Source: an uncultured Nocardioides sp.
GTDB taxonomy: Bacteria > Actinomycetota > Actinomycetes > Propionibacteriales > Nocardioidaceae
Length of the DNA stretch: 64,000 bases
Direction: 5' to 3'
Assembly (NCBI RefSeq): GCF_947488025.1
Contig: NZ_CANKYS010000002.1
Location: forward strand, 601,835-665,834
Shown here one piece after another: positions 26,896-35,100 of this stretch. The translations under genes and the position numbers were made by a program. The first letter of the stretch is position 1. Each line of letters starts with the position of its first letter. The notes beneath the pieces were generated by a model that was given only the letters and a program-made list of their open reading frames with translations, was not told the DNA's origin and made no database searches.

Positions 26896-27345
26896 TCACG
26901 CCGCGCGGGCCGGCTGCTCGACCTCCCCCGCCTCGGTGACCGCGGGGGTCACGACCGGGGCCGTCGCGGGCGTTGCCACGGAGTCGGTCGCCGGGACCGG
27001 CGGGGTGAGGACCGTGGTGCCGAAGGAGAGGTCGTGGCCCACTGCCGAGGCGACGACCTCGAAGGACGTCTGCGGCTTGCCGTCGCGCTCCCACAGGTCG
27101 GCCACGAGCCGGCCGTGCACGACGACCGGGTCACCGTTCGCGAGCGAGGCTGCGACGTGGCGGCCCAGCCGGTTCCAGGCCTTGACGGTGTGCCACGAGG
27201 TGGTGCCCTTGACCCACTCTCCGTCGCGGTAGCGGGTCGGGGTGCACGCCAACCGGAACGTGGCGACGGCGCGCCCGCCGGTGATCTCGCGCAGGGTGAC
27301 GTCGCCGCCGATCCGGCCGGTCAGCGTGATCTGGGTGTCGTTCAT
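26896..27345 (-). CDS. ssb: Single-stranded DNA-binding protein (paralogue without acidic tip)
   Basis: 149-aa SSB with an OB fold in residues about 1-110 (ITLTGRIGGDVTLREITGGR, then TSWHTVKAWNRLGRHVAASL and DPVVVHGRLVADLWE). The C-terminal tail is Ala/Pro/Val-rich and ends QPARAA. It lacks the acidic ...DDIPF tip through which housekeeping SSB recruits repair proteins. It is therefore probably the accessory SsbB-type paralogue, with the replicative ssb (near rpsF/rpsR) elsewhere. It lies downstream of the dynamin-like GTPase genes on the same strand. Confidence 0.87.
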   Translation of the reverse strand: MNDTQITLTGRIGGDVTLREITGGRAVATFRLACTPTRYRDGEWVKGTTSWHTVKAWNRLGRHVAASLANGDPVVVHGRLVADLWERDGKPQTSFEVVASAVGHDLSFGTTVLTPPVPATDSVATPATAPVVTPAVTEAGEVEQPARAA

Positions 27346-27440
27346 GGTGTCTGCCTCCGAGTGCCGGCGGCGGTGGGTCCGCCGCGATCACCCAAGGTTC
27401 GACGCCCCGACCGACGTCGGGGGCCGGGCCGGCCGACAGC

Positions 27441-27476
27441 TGTGGACAACCCCGCGCCACGCGTGGCTGTGGACGC
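27441..27476. promoter_or_regulatory. DnaA-box-like 9-mers upstream of ssb
   Basis: TGTGGACAA (27441-27449) is the exact complement of the high-GC DnaA box TTGTCCACA. TGTGGACGC (27468-27476) is a weaker copy 27 bp away in the same orientation. They lie about 100 bp upstream of ssb. A single perfect 9-mer can arise by chance in 64 kb. Confidence 0.3.
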
Positions 27477-27505
27477 GAGGTGGCCAGCGACGGTCGAGCG
27501 GAGGT

Positions 27506-29161
27506 TCAGCGGAGCGCGGCGGCCAGTCCCTCGCGCACGGCGGCGTAGGAGGCGAGCTCGGCCTCGATCGGGGCGACGACCATCTCCGCGGAGACCTCGG
27601 AGATCGCGTCGCGCAGGCGCTTGTCGGCCGCCCGCGCCCGCGACCTGGCGGTCAGCGCGACGAGCCAGCGGCAGACGAGGGCGAGGAGCAGGCCGAGGCC
27701 GATCCCCCCGAGCAGCAGGAGGGTCGGCAGCGGGAAGGCCCCCACCTCCGGGGTGGGCGGCTCGGGCAGCCGGGCGTAGGACCCCAGGGCCAGCAGCGCG
27801 AGCCAGCCGGCGCCCACGATCGCGGCGACGATGAGGACGTACTGCAGGACGCGCACGAGCCCGGCCCACCAGGGGATCCTGGTGGCCCCGAGGTCGGTCG
27901 CGGCGACGGCGCGGTCGAGACGGTCGTTGAGATCGGGCAGCCGCGACACCGACGCCGCGCGCACCGAGCCGGCCCAGGACGGCGCCATGCCCTCCCCCAC
28001 CTGGTCGGCGAGCGCGCGCACCTCGGTGTCGACGCGCGCACGCTGGACGCCGGTCGCGTGCGGCACGGAGGTGCGCGCGGCGCCGGTGAGCTCCTTGCCG
28101 GCCGAGCCGAGGTCGAGGTGGAGGCGCTTCAGCGGGTCGGGCTTGAGCCGGGAGAACCACGAGGTGACGGGCCAGCCGGTCGCGCGGTTGGCGCGCATCC
28201 GGGTGGAGTCGGCGACCGCCTTCACCACGGTGGGCACGCCGGCCGCGTCGGCGAATGCGTCGTCGAGCGCGGCGACGCGCTCCTTGGACAGGGTCGGCAC
28301 CTTGCCGGTGCCGGTCGCGGCCTCCAGGCGCTGGGCAGCGGTGCGGACGTCGGCCTCCAGACGGGACCGCGTGACCTTCTTCTCCGCGACGCGCTTGGCG
28401 ATCATGCCGCGCAGCTCCTGGATGCCCCAGCCGTGGCGGGCACTGACCGGCAGCACCGGGACACCGGCGAGGCCGTCGGCCTCGAGGAGGCGTCGTACGT
28501 CGTCGACCATGCCCGCGCGGCGGTCCTCCGGCACGGTGTCGATGTGGTTGAGCACGACCAGCATCACGTCCTGGTGGCCCGCGAGGGGCTTGAGGAAGCG
28601 GTCGTGGATCGCGGCGTCGGCGTACTTCTGCGGGTCGAGGACCCACACCATCATGTCGGCGAGCTGGACGAGCCGCTCGACCTCGAGGTGGTGGGACACC
28701 TCGGTTGAGTCGTGGTCGGGCAGGTCGAGGAGCACGACGCCGCGCATCTCGACGTCCTCGTCGGCCTTGGACAGCATCGAGTCACGGGTGACCTGGTGGC
28801 GGGCGGGGATGCCCAGCCACTCGAGCAGCTCCTCGGCGCCCTGCTTGCCCCACACGACCGCGGTGGCCCACGACGTCGTGGGACGGCGTACGCCGACCGC
28901 TGCGAGCTCGAGGCCGCTCAACGCGTTGAACGTGGAGGACTTGCCGGAGCCGGTGGCGCCGCCCAACGCGACCACCGTGTGCTCAGCGGACAGCTTGAGA
29001 CGGCTCGCCGCGCGCGCGGCGACTGCGCCGGCATCGTCGACCACGGCGTCGTCGACGCGACCGCGCGCCGCCTCGGCGGCGCGCTCGAGTCCGTCGACGC
29101 GCGCGCCGATGTCAGAGCTCCTGGTGACCAGCTTCTTGGCCCCTTCGAGCAACGACGTCAT
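27506..29161 (-). CDS. Dynamin-like large GTPase with C-terminal membrane segments (DynB-like)
   Basis: 551-aa protein. GTPase domain: P-loop ALGGATGSGKSST near residue 68, VVLLDLPDHDST (G3) near residue 144 and a VVLNHIDT (NxxD-like G4) segment. A helical region follows, then two hydrophobic segments (LVRVLQYVLIVAAIVGAGWL and LPTLLLLGGIGLGLLLALVC) and a short helical tail. This matches the actinobacterial GTPase pairs that include Streptomyces DynA/DynB, which act in septation. ATG at 29161 with GAGGA upstream. It follows the second GTPase gene by 39 bp. Confidence 0.78.
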   Translation of the reverse strand: MTSLLEGAKKLVTRSSDIGARVDGLERAAEAARGRVDDAVVDDAGAVAARAASRLKLSAEHTVVALGGATGSGKSSTFNALSGLELAAVGVRRPTTSWATAVVWGKQGAEELLEWLGIPARHQVTRDSMLSKADEDVEMRGVVLLDLPDHDSTEVSHHLEVERLVQLADMMVWVLDPQKYADAAIHDRFLKPLAGHQDVMLVVLNHIDTVPEDRRAGMVDDVRRLLEADGLAGVPVLPVSARHGWGIQELRGMIAKRVAEKKVTRSRLEADVRTAAQRLEAATGTGKVPTLSKERVAALDDAFADAAGVPTVVKAVADSTRMRANRATGWPVTSWFSRLKPDPLKRLHLDLGSAGKELTGAARTSVPHATGVQRARVDTEVRALADQVGEGMAPSWAGSVRAASVSRLPDLNDRLDRAVAATDLGATRIPWWAGLVRVLQYVLIVAAIVGAGWLALLALGSYARLPEPPTPEVGAFPLPTLLLLGGIGLGLLLALVCRWLVALTARSRARAADKRLRDAISEVSAEMVVAPIEAELASYAAVREGLAAALR

Positions 29162-29200
29162 GACTTCCTCACCGTCCGAGTGGTGCTGTGCACCCCAACC

Positions 29201-30964
29201 CTAGGGGGCGTCATCCACGGAGTCCGGGTCGGCTGCCGGCTCGGGTGCGCGGCGCGCCGCGGCGAAGCGGAGGTCGTCGACCTTGCGTGCTGCGGCGCGC
29301 ATCCGCTCGGGCGTCTCGGGCGAGACCTCCATGGTGTCGAGCAGGTCGGTGTAGCGGCGGCGCTCGGCGTCGAGGAGGTCGCGCATCGACGACTCGAGCC
29401 GCTGCCGGGCGCGCTCGGCCAACGAACGGACGGCCTGGTCGCCGAAGACCGCCTCGAGCAACTTCTGGCCCAGGATCGCGGAGCCGCCGGCGATGCCCGC
29501 CTCGGCTCCGGTGACGCCCGCGGTGTGGGCGAAGACGACGACCATGAGCGCCACGGACAGGCCGTTGACGCCGAAGGCGAGGAAGCGGGCTGTCGAGCGC
29601 TTCTCGGCGCCCTCGGTGCGGACCATGTCGAGCACGTCGGACTGCCAGTCGCGGACCGCGCGCTCGGCACGGCGGCGGAAGTCGCGTGAGGCGCGACCGA
29701 GGTCCTCACCGGCGTCGCGCAGCAGGATCTGCCCGGCTGCGGTGCTGCGCCAGGACGCCTCCGCGCGCTCGGCCGCGGCCTCGGCGTGCTCGAGGATGAG
29801 GGTCTCGAGGCCGGACTCGACGGCCACGGTGACGCGTTCGGCCTGCTGGGGCTTGCCCTTGACGGCGTTGACGACCCGGTCGCGGATCCAGCCGACGCGG
29901 GTCTCCAGCGAGCGCAGCAGCTCGCCGGTGCCGACGAACTCCTGCCAGCGGGCCAGCACCTCGCCGCGCAGCAGGGTGCCGTCGGCCGACGCCTCGCCGA
30001 CCGCCGTCACGGCGCGGTCGTAGGCCTCGTTGGCGTCCTCGCGCAGGCGGCGTACGGCGTCGACCTGCTCGGTGGCGGCGTCCGCCACCGAGTGCGTACG
30101 ACGCGCCAGCGTGCGGATCGCGCCGTCCAGCGTCTGCTGCACCACCGACTGCCGGGCCTCCTGGTCCTCGGCGAGGGCGCGCAGCCACTGCCGGATCTCG
30201 GCGACCGACGACGAGGGCAGCAGCCCCATGTCGCTGACCTCGCCCTCCTCGACCACGAAGAGCGGGGAGTCCTTGAGGCCGCGGCTGGCGAGCATCCGGG
30301 CGAGGTGGGTGGTGATGGTGTCGACCGCCTCGGGCGGCGTGCGGTCGAGGACGATCGCGACCGCGGCGGAGCGGTCGGCGGCCTTGCGGAGGAAGTCCCA
30401 CGGCACCTGGTCGGCGTAGCGGGCCGCCGAGGTGACGAAGAGCCACAGGTCGGCGGCGGCGAGCAGCTGGGCCGCCAGCACGCGGTTCTGCTCCTCGACC
30501 GAGTCGATGTCGGGGGCGTCGAGGACCGCGAGCCCGGGCGCCATCACCGGTGACGGGACGAGCTGCAGAGCGGCGGGGTCGTTGGTCTGGCGGTCGACCC
30601 GCTCGAGCTCGGGCAGCAGGCGGTCCTGGCCGAACCACCGGGCGTCGTCGGGGTGGTGCACCAGGACCGGCGAGCGCGTCGTGGGCCGCAGGACGCCGGG
30701 AGCGGTGACGCGGGTGCCGACGACGGAGTTCACCAGCGTCGACTTGCCGGCGCCGGTGGACCCGCCGACGACCGCGAGCAGCGGCGCGTCGAGGGTCATC
30801 AGGCGCGGGATGACGTAGTCCTCGAGCTGGTCGACCATCTCGGCGCGAGCGGCACGCTGCTCCTCCGCGCCGGGGAGCTCGAGCGGCAGTCGCGCCTCCT
30901 GCAGGGCGCCGCGCAGCCGCACCAGGGCGGTCACCATGGCGGTCGTGCTGTCGGGGCCTGTCAT
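29201..30964 (-). CDS. Dynamin-like large GTPase (DynA-like)
   Basis: 587-aa partner GTPase. P-loop VVGGSTGAGKSTLVNSVVG near residue 65, VLDAPDIDSVEE (G3) near residue 143, and VLDRTP at the G4 position. A long helical region is followed by a hydrophobic stretch (VNGLSVALMVVVFAHTAGVT) near residue 445 and an amphipathic helical end. ATG at 30964 overlaps the stop of the PrsW-type protease gene (ATGA), so translation is coupled. The pair presumably forms membrane-remodelling heteromers; a septation role is inferred from the family. Confidence 0.77.
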   Translation of the reverse strand: MTGPDSTTAMVTALVRLRGALQEARLPLELPGAEEQRAARAEMVDQLEDYVIPRLMTLDAPLLAVVGGSTGAGKSTLVNSVVGTRVTAPGVLRPTTRSPVLVHHPDDARWFGQDRLLPELERVDRQTNDPAALQLVPSPVMAPGLAVLDAPDIDSVEEQNRVLAAQLLAAADLWLFVTSAARYADQVPWDFLRKAADRSAAVAIVLDRTPPEAVDTITTHLARMLASRGLKDSPLFVVEEGEVSDMGLLPSSSVAEIRQWLRALAEDQEARQSVVQQTLDGAIRTLARRTHSVADAATEQVDAVRRLREDANEAYDRAVTAVGEASADGTLLRGEVLARWQEFVGTGELLRSLETRVGWIRDRVVNAVKGKPQQAERVTVAVESGLETLILEHAEAAAERAEASWRSTAAGQILLRDAGEDLGRASRDFRRRAERAVRDWQSDVLDMVRTEGAEKRSTARFLAFGVNGLSVALMVVVFAHTAGVTGAEAGIAGGSAILGQKLLEAVFGDQAVRSLAERARQRLESSMRDLLDAERRRYTDLLDTMEVSPETPERMRAAARKVDDLRFAAARRAPEPAADPDSVDDAP

Positions 30965-32079
30965 CGCGTGGGGACCACCTGTCCGGGGAAGGAGATGTAG
31001 GGGCGGATCCGGCGCAGCTCCTCGACGTGCTCCTGGCCACGTACGGAGAAGTCGGTGGGCGCCGTGCCGCGCAGGTAGCGGTGGTGGAGGTAGCCGAGCT
31101 CGATGGCCGCGGCCTGGTACTCCCGCATGGCGCGCTCGGCCATCGGTCCGCCCTGGTGGCGGGCCCACCGACGCGCGTGCCGCCGGGCGCGCAGGTCGAC
31201 CAGCCACGGGATGTCGGTGGCGGGCAGCAGACCGCGGTCCGCGGCGTCCTGCAGGGCCCGGGCGAGCAGCGGACGCTCGGAGCGACGCCGGTAGACGGCG
31301 AACGCGACCACGCCGAGGAATCCGGGGAACATCAACGTGCCGTAGACGACGAAGAAGTCGGTGGTGCCGGAGACGGTGGAGTAGTTCCACACGCCGTGCA
31401 GGAGGGCAGCCAGCGCGAGGCCCACCACAGGCGCGAGGAGTCGCACCCCGGTCCGCCGCGAGACGATCGCGAGACCCACGCCGATGCCGATGAACGCGGT
31501 GAAGAAGGGGTGGGCGAACGGGCTGATGAGGCAGCGGACGACGAACGTGGCCGTCAGCGCGGTGGTGCCGCCGGGGCCGAGCCCGTCCGTGCCGTCGTAG
31601 GCGGCAGCGAGGTAGAGGATGTTCTCGGTGTAGGCGAACCCGATGCCGACCATGCCGGCGTAGACGATGCCGTCGAGCACGCCGTCGAGCTCGTGCCGGC
31701 GCCACCACAGGAGCAGGAACAGGAACGCACCCTTGGTCACCTCCTCGGTGACGGGCGCGACGACGCCCAGCACGTCGCGCTCGGTGGCGCCGCCGGCCAG
31801 GCCGAGGCCCTGGAAGACGATGGCCGCGCCCGTGGCCGCGAACGCGCCCCAGAGCAGGCCTGCGACGAGGAGGTTGCGCGGCTCGGGCTCGTAGCGGTCG
31901 AGCCACATGAAGCAGCCGACCAGCGGACCGACCGGGACCGCCGCGAGGAGAGCCGCCAGCGCGAGGGATCCGGGCGCCCCCGAAAGGGCGGCGACCACGG
32001 CCATGACGACCCCGCCGAGGAGCACCAGCGCCGCCACCACAACGGTGAAGGCGACACTGTCGCGGCGGCCTCGTTGCAT
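30961..32079 (-). CDS. PrsW-type intramembrane metalloprotease
   Basis: 372-aa polytopic membrane protein. The PrsW signature residues are present: VVAPVTEEVTKGAFLF (EExxK), GIGFAYTENILYL, RCLISPFAHPFFTAFIG and LLHGVWNY, which together build the Zn-binding active site. PrsW of B. subtilis cleaves an anti-sigma factor; no such substrate is nearby. A roughly 120-residue cytoplasmic tail follows the last TM. ATG at 32079 has TAGGGT 7 nt upstream (leaderless). It heads an overlapping unit with the two dynamin-like GTPases. Confidence 0.86.
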   Translation of the reverse strand: MQRGRRDSVAFTVVVAALVLLGGVVMAVVAALSGAPGSLALAALLAAVPVGPLVGCFMWLDRYEPEPRNLLVAGLLWGAFAATGAAIVFQGLGLAGGATERDVLGVVAPVTEEVTKGAFLFLLLWWRRHELDGVLDGIVYAGMVGIGFAYTENILYLAAAYDGTDGLGPGGTTALTATFVVRCLISPFAHPFFTAFIGIGVGLAIVSRRTGVRLLAPVVGLALAALLHGVWNYSTVSGTTDFFVVYGTLMFPGFLGVVAFAVYRRRSERPLLARALQDAADRGLLPATDIPWLVDLRARRHARRWARHQGGPMAERAMREYQAAAIELGYLHHRYLRGTAPTDFSVRGQEHVEELRRIRPYISFPGQVVPTR

Positions 32080-32086
32080 GGGTCCG

Positions 32087-32092
32087 ACCCTA
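32087..32092 (-). promoter_or_regulatory. Probable -10 hexamer of leaderless prsW-like gene
   Basis: TAGGGT on the minus strand, 7 nt before the ATG at 32079. It would drive the protease and dynamin-like genes. Confidence 0.45.
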
Positions 32093-32143
32093 ACGGAGCA
32101 GGTGCGGCGGCCGGTCCGCCGCCGCACCCCTTCGGGCGTCCCG

Positions 32144-35100
32144 TCAGCGGGGCCTGACGGCCCGGGTGGGCCGGCTGGTCCGACGCGAGGTCTCGTAGCC
32201 GCGCTTGCGCGCGACGACCCGGACCGAGATGCGCTCGCCGCGATGGGTCGGCCGGAGCGCGAGCCGCCTCCCGGTCCCCACCCTCCTGCCGTCCGCCAGC
32301 CAGACGAAGCGGAGCTTCGTGCCGGCGGTCCAGTCACCCGGCCGCACCCGCAGGACCTCTCCCACCGACGGCCGGCCGAGGACCCGCGGACGCGGACCCG
32401 CCAGCCGCCCGCGGCGTACGTCGGCGTCGTCCTCGACGGCAGCGGTCGTCGGGGTGAGTCCCGCGGCGGCTCCCGTGACGTCGACGCTGATGCGAGCCCC
32501 GCGGTGCCGCGCACGCAGCTCCAGCACGTTCCCGGCCTCGCCCCCGAGCCGGCGTCCGTCGGCGTACCAGGCGTAGGAGAGCGTGGCGCCCGGACTCCAG
32601 GTGCCGGGGTCCACGCGCAGCTCGCGGCCCACGCGGGGCTTGCCCCGCAGCGTCGGCGTGCCGGCGACGACCGAGCCTGGAACGGGCGTCGGCGTCGTGG
32701 TCGGGTCCGGAGCCGGCGTGGTGGGGTCCGGAGTCGGAGGGTCGGTCGGCGGGACGGTGGGCTCGCCGGCCGCCGTGAAGGAGCGCACCACCGAGTGGTC
32801 GACGGCCCCGTAGGGGTCGGCGGTGCGCACGTACCACCCGTGCTCCCCCGGCTCCACGTTCCAGGTGGCGGTGAGCGGGTCGCCGCTCGCGACATCGTCG
32901 AACGCGGCGATCCGCTCGGTGGTGAGGATGTCGACGCTGAGCTCGTCAGTCGACAGTGTCTTGGTCCGCGGCGTCAGCCCCGAGGCGGCGTAGGGGATCT
33001 CGAACTCCTGGTGGACCGGCTCGAGCGACGGGTCCTCGGAGTCGAAGTCGTCCAGCGACGGGGAGTAGGTCCGTACGACGATGCGGCCGCCCTGGTTGTC
33101 GAAGTGGAGCAGGCGGAGGTAGCCCAGGCCACCCTCGGGCAGGCCCTGGTAGTCGAACAGCATCGAGTAGACGGTGCGGTCCGCAACCCCGTCACCGTCG
33201 TCGTCCATCTCGTCGGTGCGGGTGTAGGCGTCGTGGTAGTGACCGGAGCCGACGGCGATGACGTTGGCGTTGGGCGTCACGACCTCGTCCATGATGCGCT
33301 GCGGGATCGGGCCGAGCCCGCCCGTGGTCAGCATGAACTCGTGCAGGTTGAGGATCACCTTGCGCTCGGGGTGGTCGGCGATCACCCGGTTCATCCAGCG
33401 GATCTGCGCATCGCCGGCGCCCCAGCCCATGGTGACGACCATCAGGTCGACGCCGTCGGCGCTGATGAGGTTGTAGCTGCCGCGGTTGTTCTCGTGCGAC
33501 CCGCCGTACCACGGCTTGTCGGCGTAGCGGGCCTCGCCGAACCACCGGCCGTAGGCGCCGTAGTCGTTGCGGTGGTGGCCGACGTCGTGGTTGCCGGCGA
33601 GGACGCTGTAGGGGATGCCCGCCTCGTCGAGGTCGCGGTAGGCGACGTCGGCGCGCTCCCACTGGGCCGGCTGGTCCCAGTCGTTGATGATGTCCCCGGT
33701 GTGCATCAGGTACTGCAGGTCGAGGTTCTTGCGCTGACCGACGAGGAAGTCGTGGATGGCGCGCTGGTGCGGGTAGAAGTCGGGGTTCTGGTTGTAGTAC
33801 TGCGTGTCGGACTCCCACGCGACCGTGAAGTCGTACTGGTCGCGCGGTGTCACGCCCCTCGCGGAGTACGGCGGCACCTGGTCGTCACGCGTGCTCTGGC
33901 CGGGCGTCGTGAAGCCCTCGGAGTGCTGCACCAGGACGGTGATCCTCCCGTCCTCGACGTGGTCCTTCGCCGGCACGAGCGCGTCGAGCTCGAACTCCGT
34001 CGGGGCCCCACCGGTGGTCAGGTGCTCGTCGACCTCGTCCCACTCCCCCGCCGCCACGTCGAGGACGTGGAGGCCGACCCGCGCCTCGGCGTTGGCCGAG
34101 CCGGACCAGTGGATGCGGGCGGTGAAGTCGTCGCCCGCCCCCTCGGGCACCTCGACGGTGTAGAGTTGGTAGGGGAAGAGGCCGTCGGACTCCGTGGTGG
34201 CGACCAGGCCGTCGGTGGTCGTGATCGCCGCGAGGTCGTCCTCGCCGAGCAGGACGGCGCCGTCGCGCGTGACGCGCCCGGCGTCGTACGTCGTCCCCGC
34301 GCTGGCGGTGACGGCCTCGTCGTCGGCGGCCAGGTGGAAGCCGCGACGCAGCTCCACGTCGAGCACGTCGCCCTCCGGGTCGCTGGGCGTCGCCTCCAGG
34401 GTGACGTCTCCCGCCTCCACCTCGGCGCCGTCCTCCGGCGCCTGGAGCGACGCCGACGGCTGCTCCTCGGGCGTGGTGAAGGCGATCGTGCGGGTGCGGG
34501 TGTTGCCGAGGGTGTCGACGGCGGTGAGCACCAGCTCGTGCCCGCCTGCCTCGAGCTCCACAGAGGAGGTCGGGTGCGGCAGCGCGATCTCCTCCCCGTC
34601 GAGGGTTGCCGTCAGCGACTCCACGCCGGAGCCGGCGTCGGTGGCCTGGGCATCGACGCCGAACGACCCGCGCATGGTGGCACCGTCCTCGACGGTGGCG
34701 CTGATCTGGGGTGCGGAGTTGTCGACGACCAGCGTCCGGGTGGCCGACTGGCCACCGGCCGCAGCGGTGACCGTGTGCTGCCCGTCCGCGACGGCCGTGG
34801 TGTCCCACTGGTGCAGCACCGAGTCGAACGCGTCGTCGGGGACGTCGAAGGTGGCGAGGAAGTAGACGAGGTTGGCGTCCGAGAAGCCGATCCGGGCGTC
34901 GGGCGCGGGGCAGCTGCGCTCCGTGGGCTCCTGTCCCTCGCCGGCCCCGGCGCACGACACGGGCCGCAGCACCCTCCCGTCGGGGAGCGCGAGGCGCGGG
35001 TCGATGGCGACCCAGTCGTCGTTGTTCTCGTTCGGGTCGGGCTGGGGCCAGGCCTTGGTGCCGGCGTAGATGCCGATCGTGACCTGCTCGCCCCGGACCA

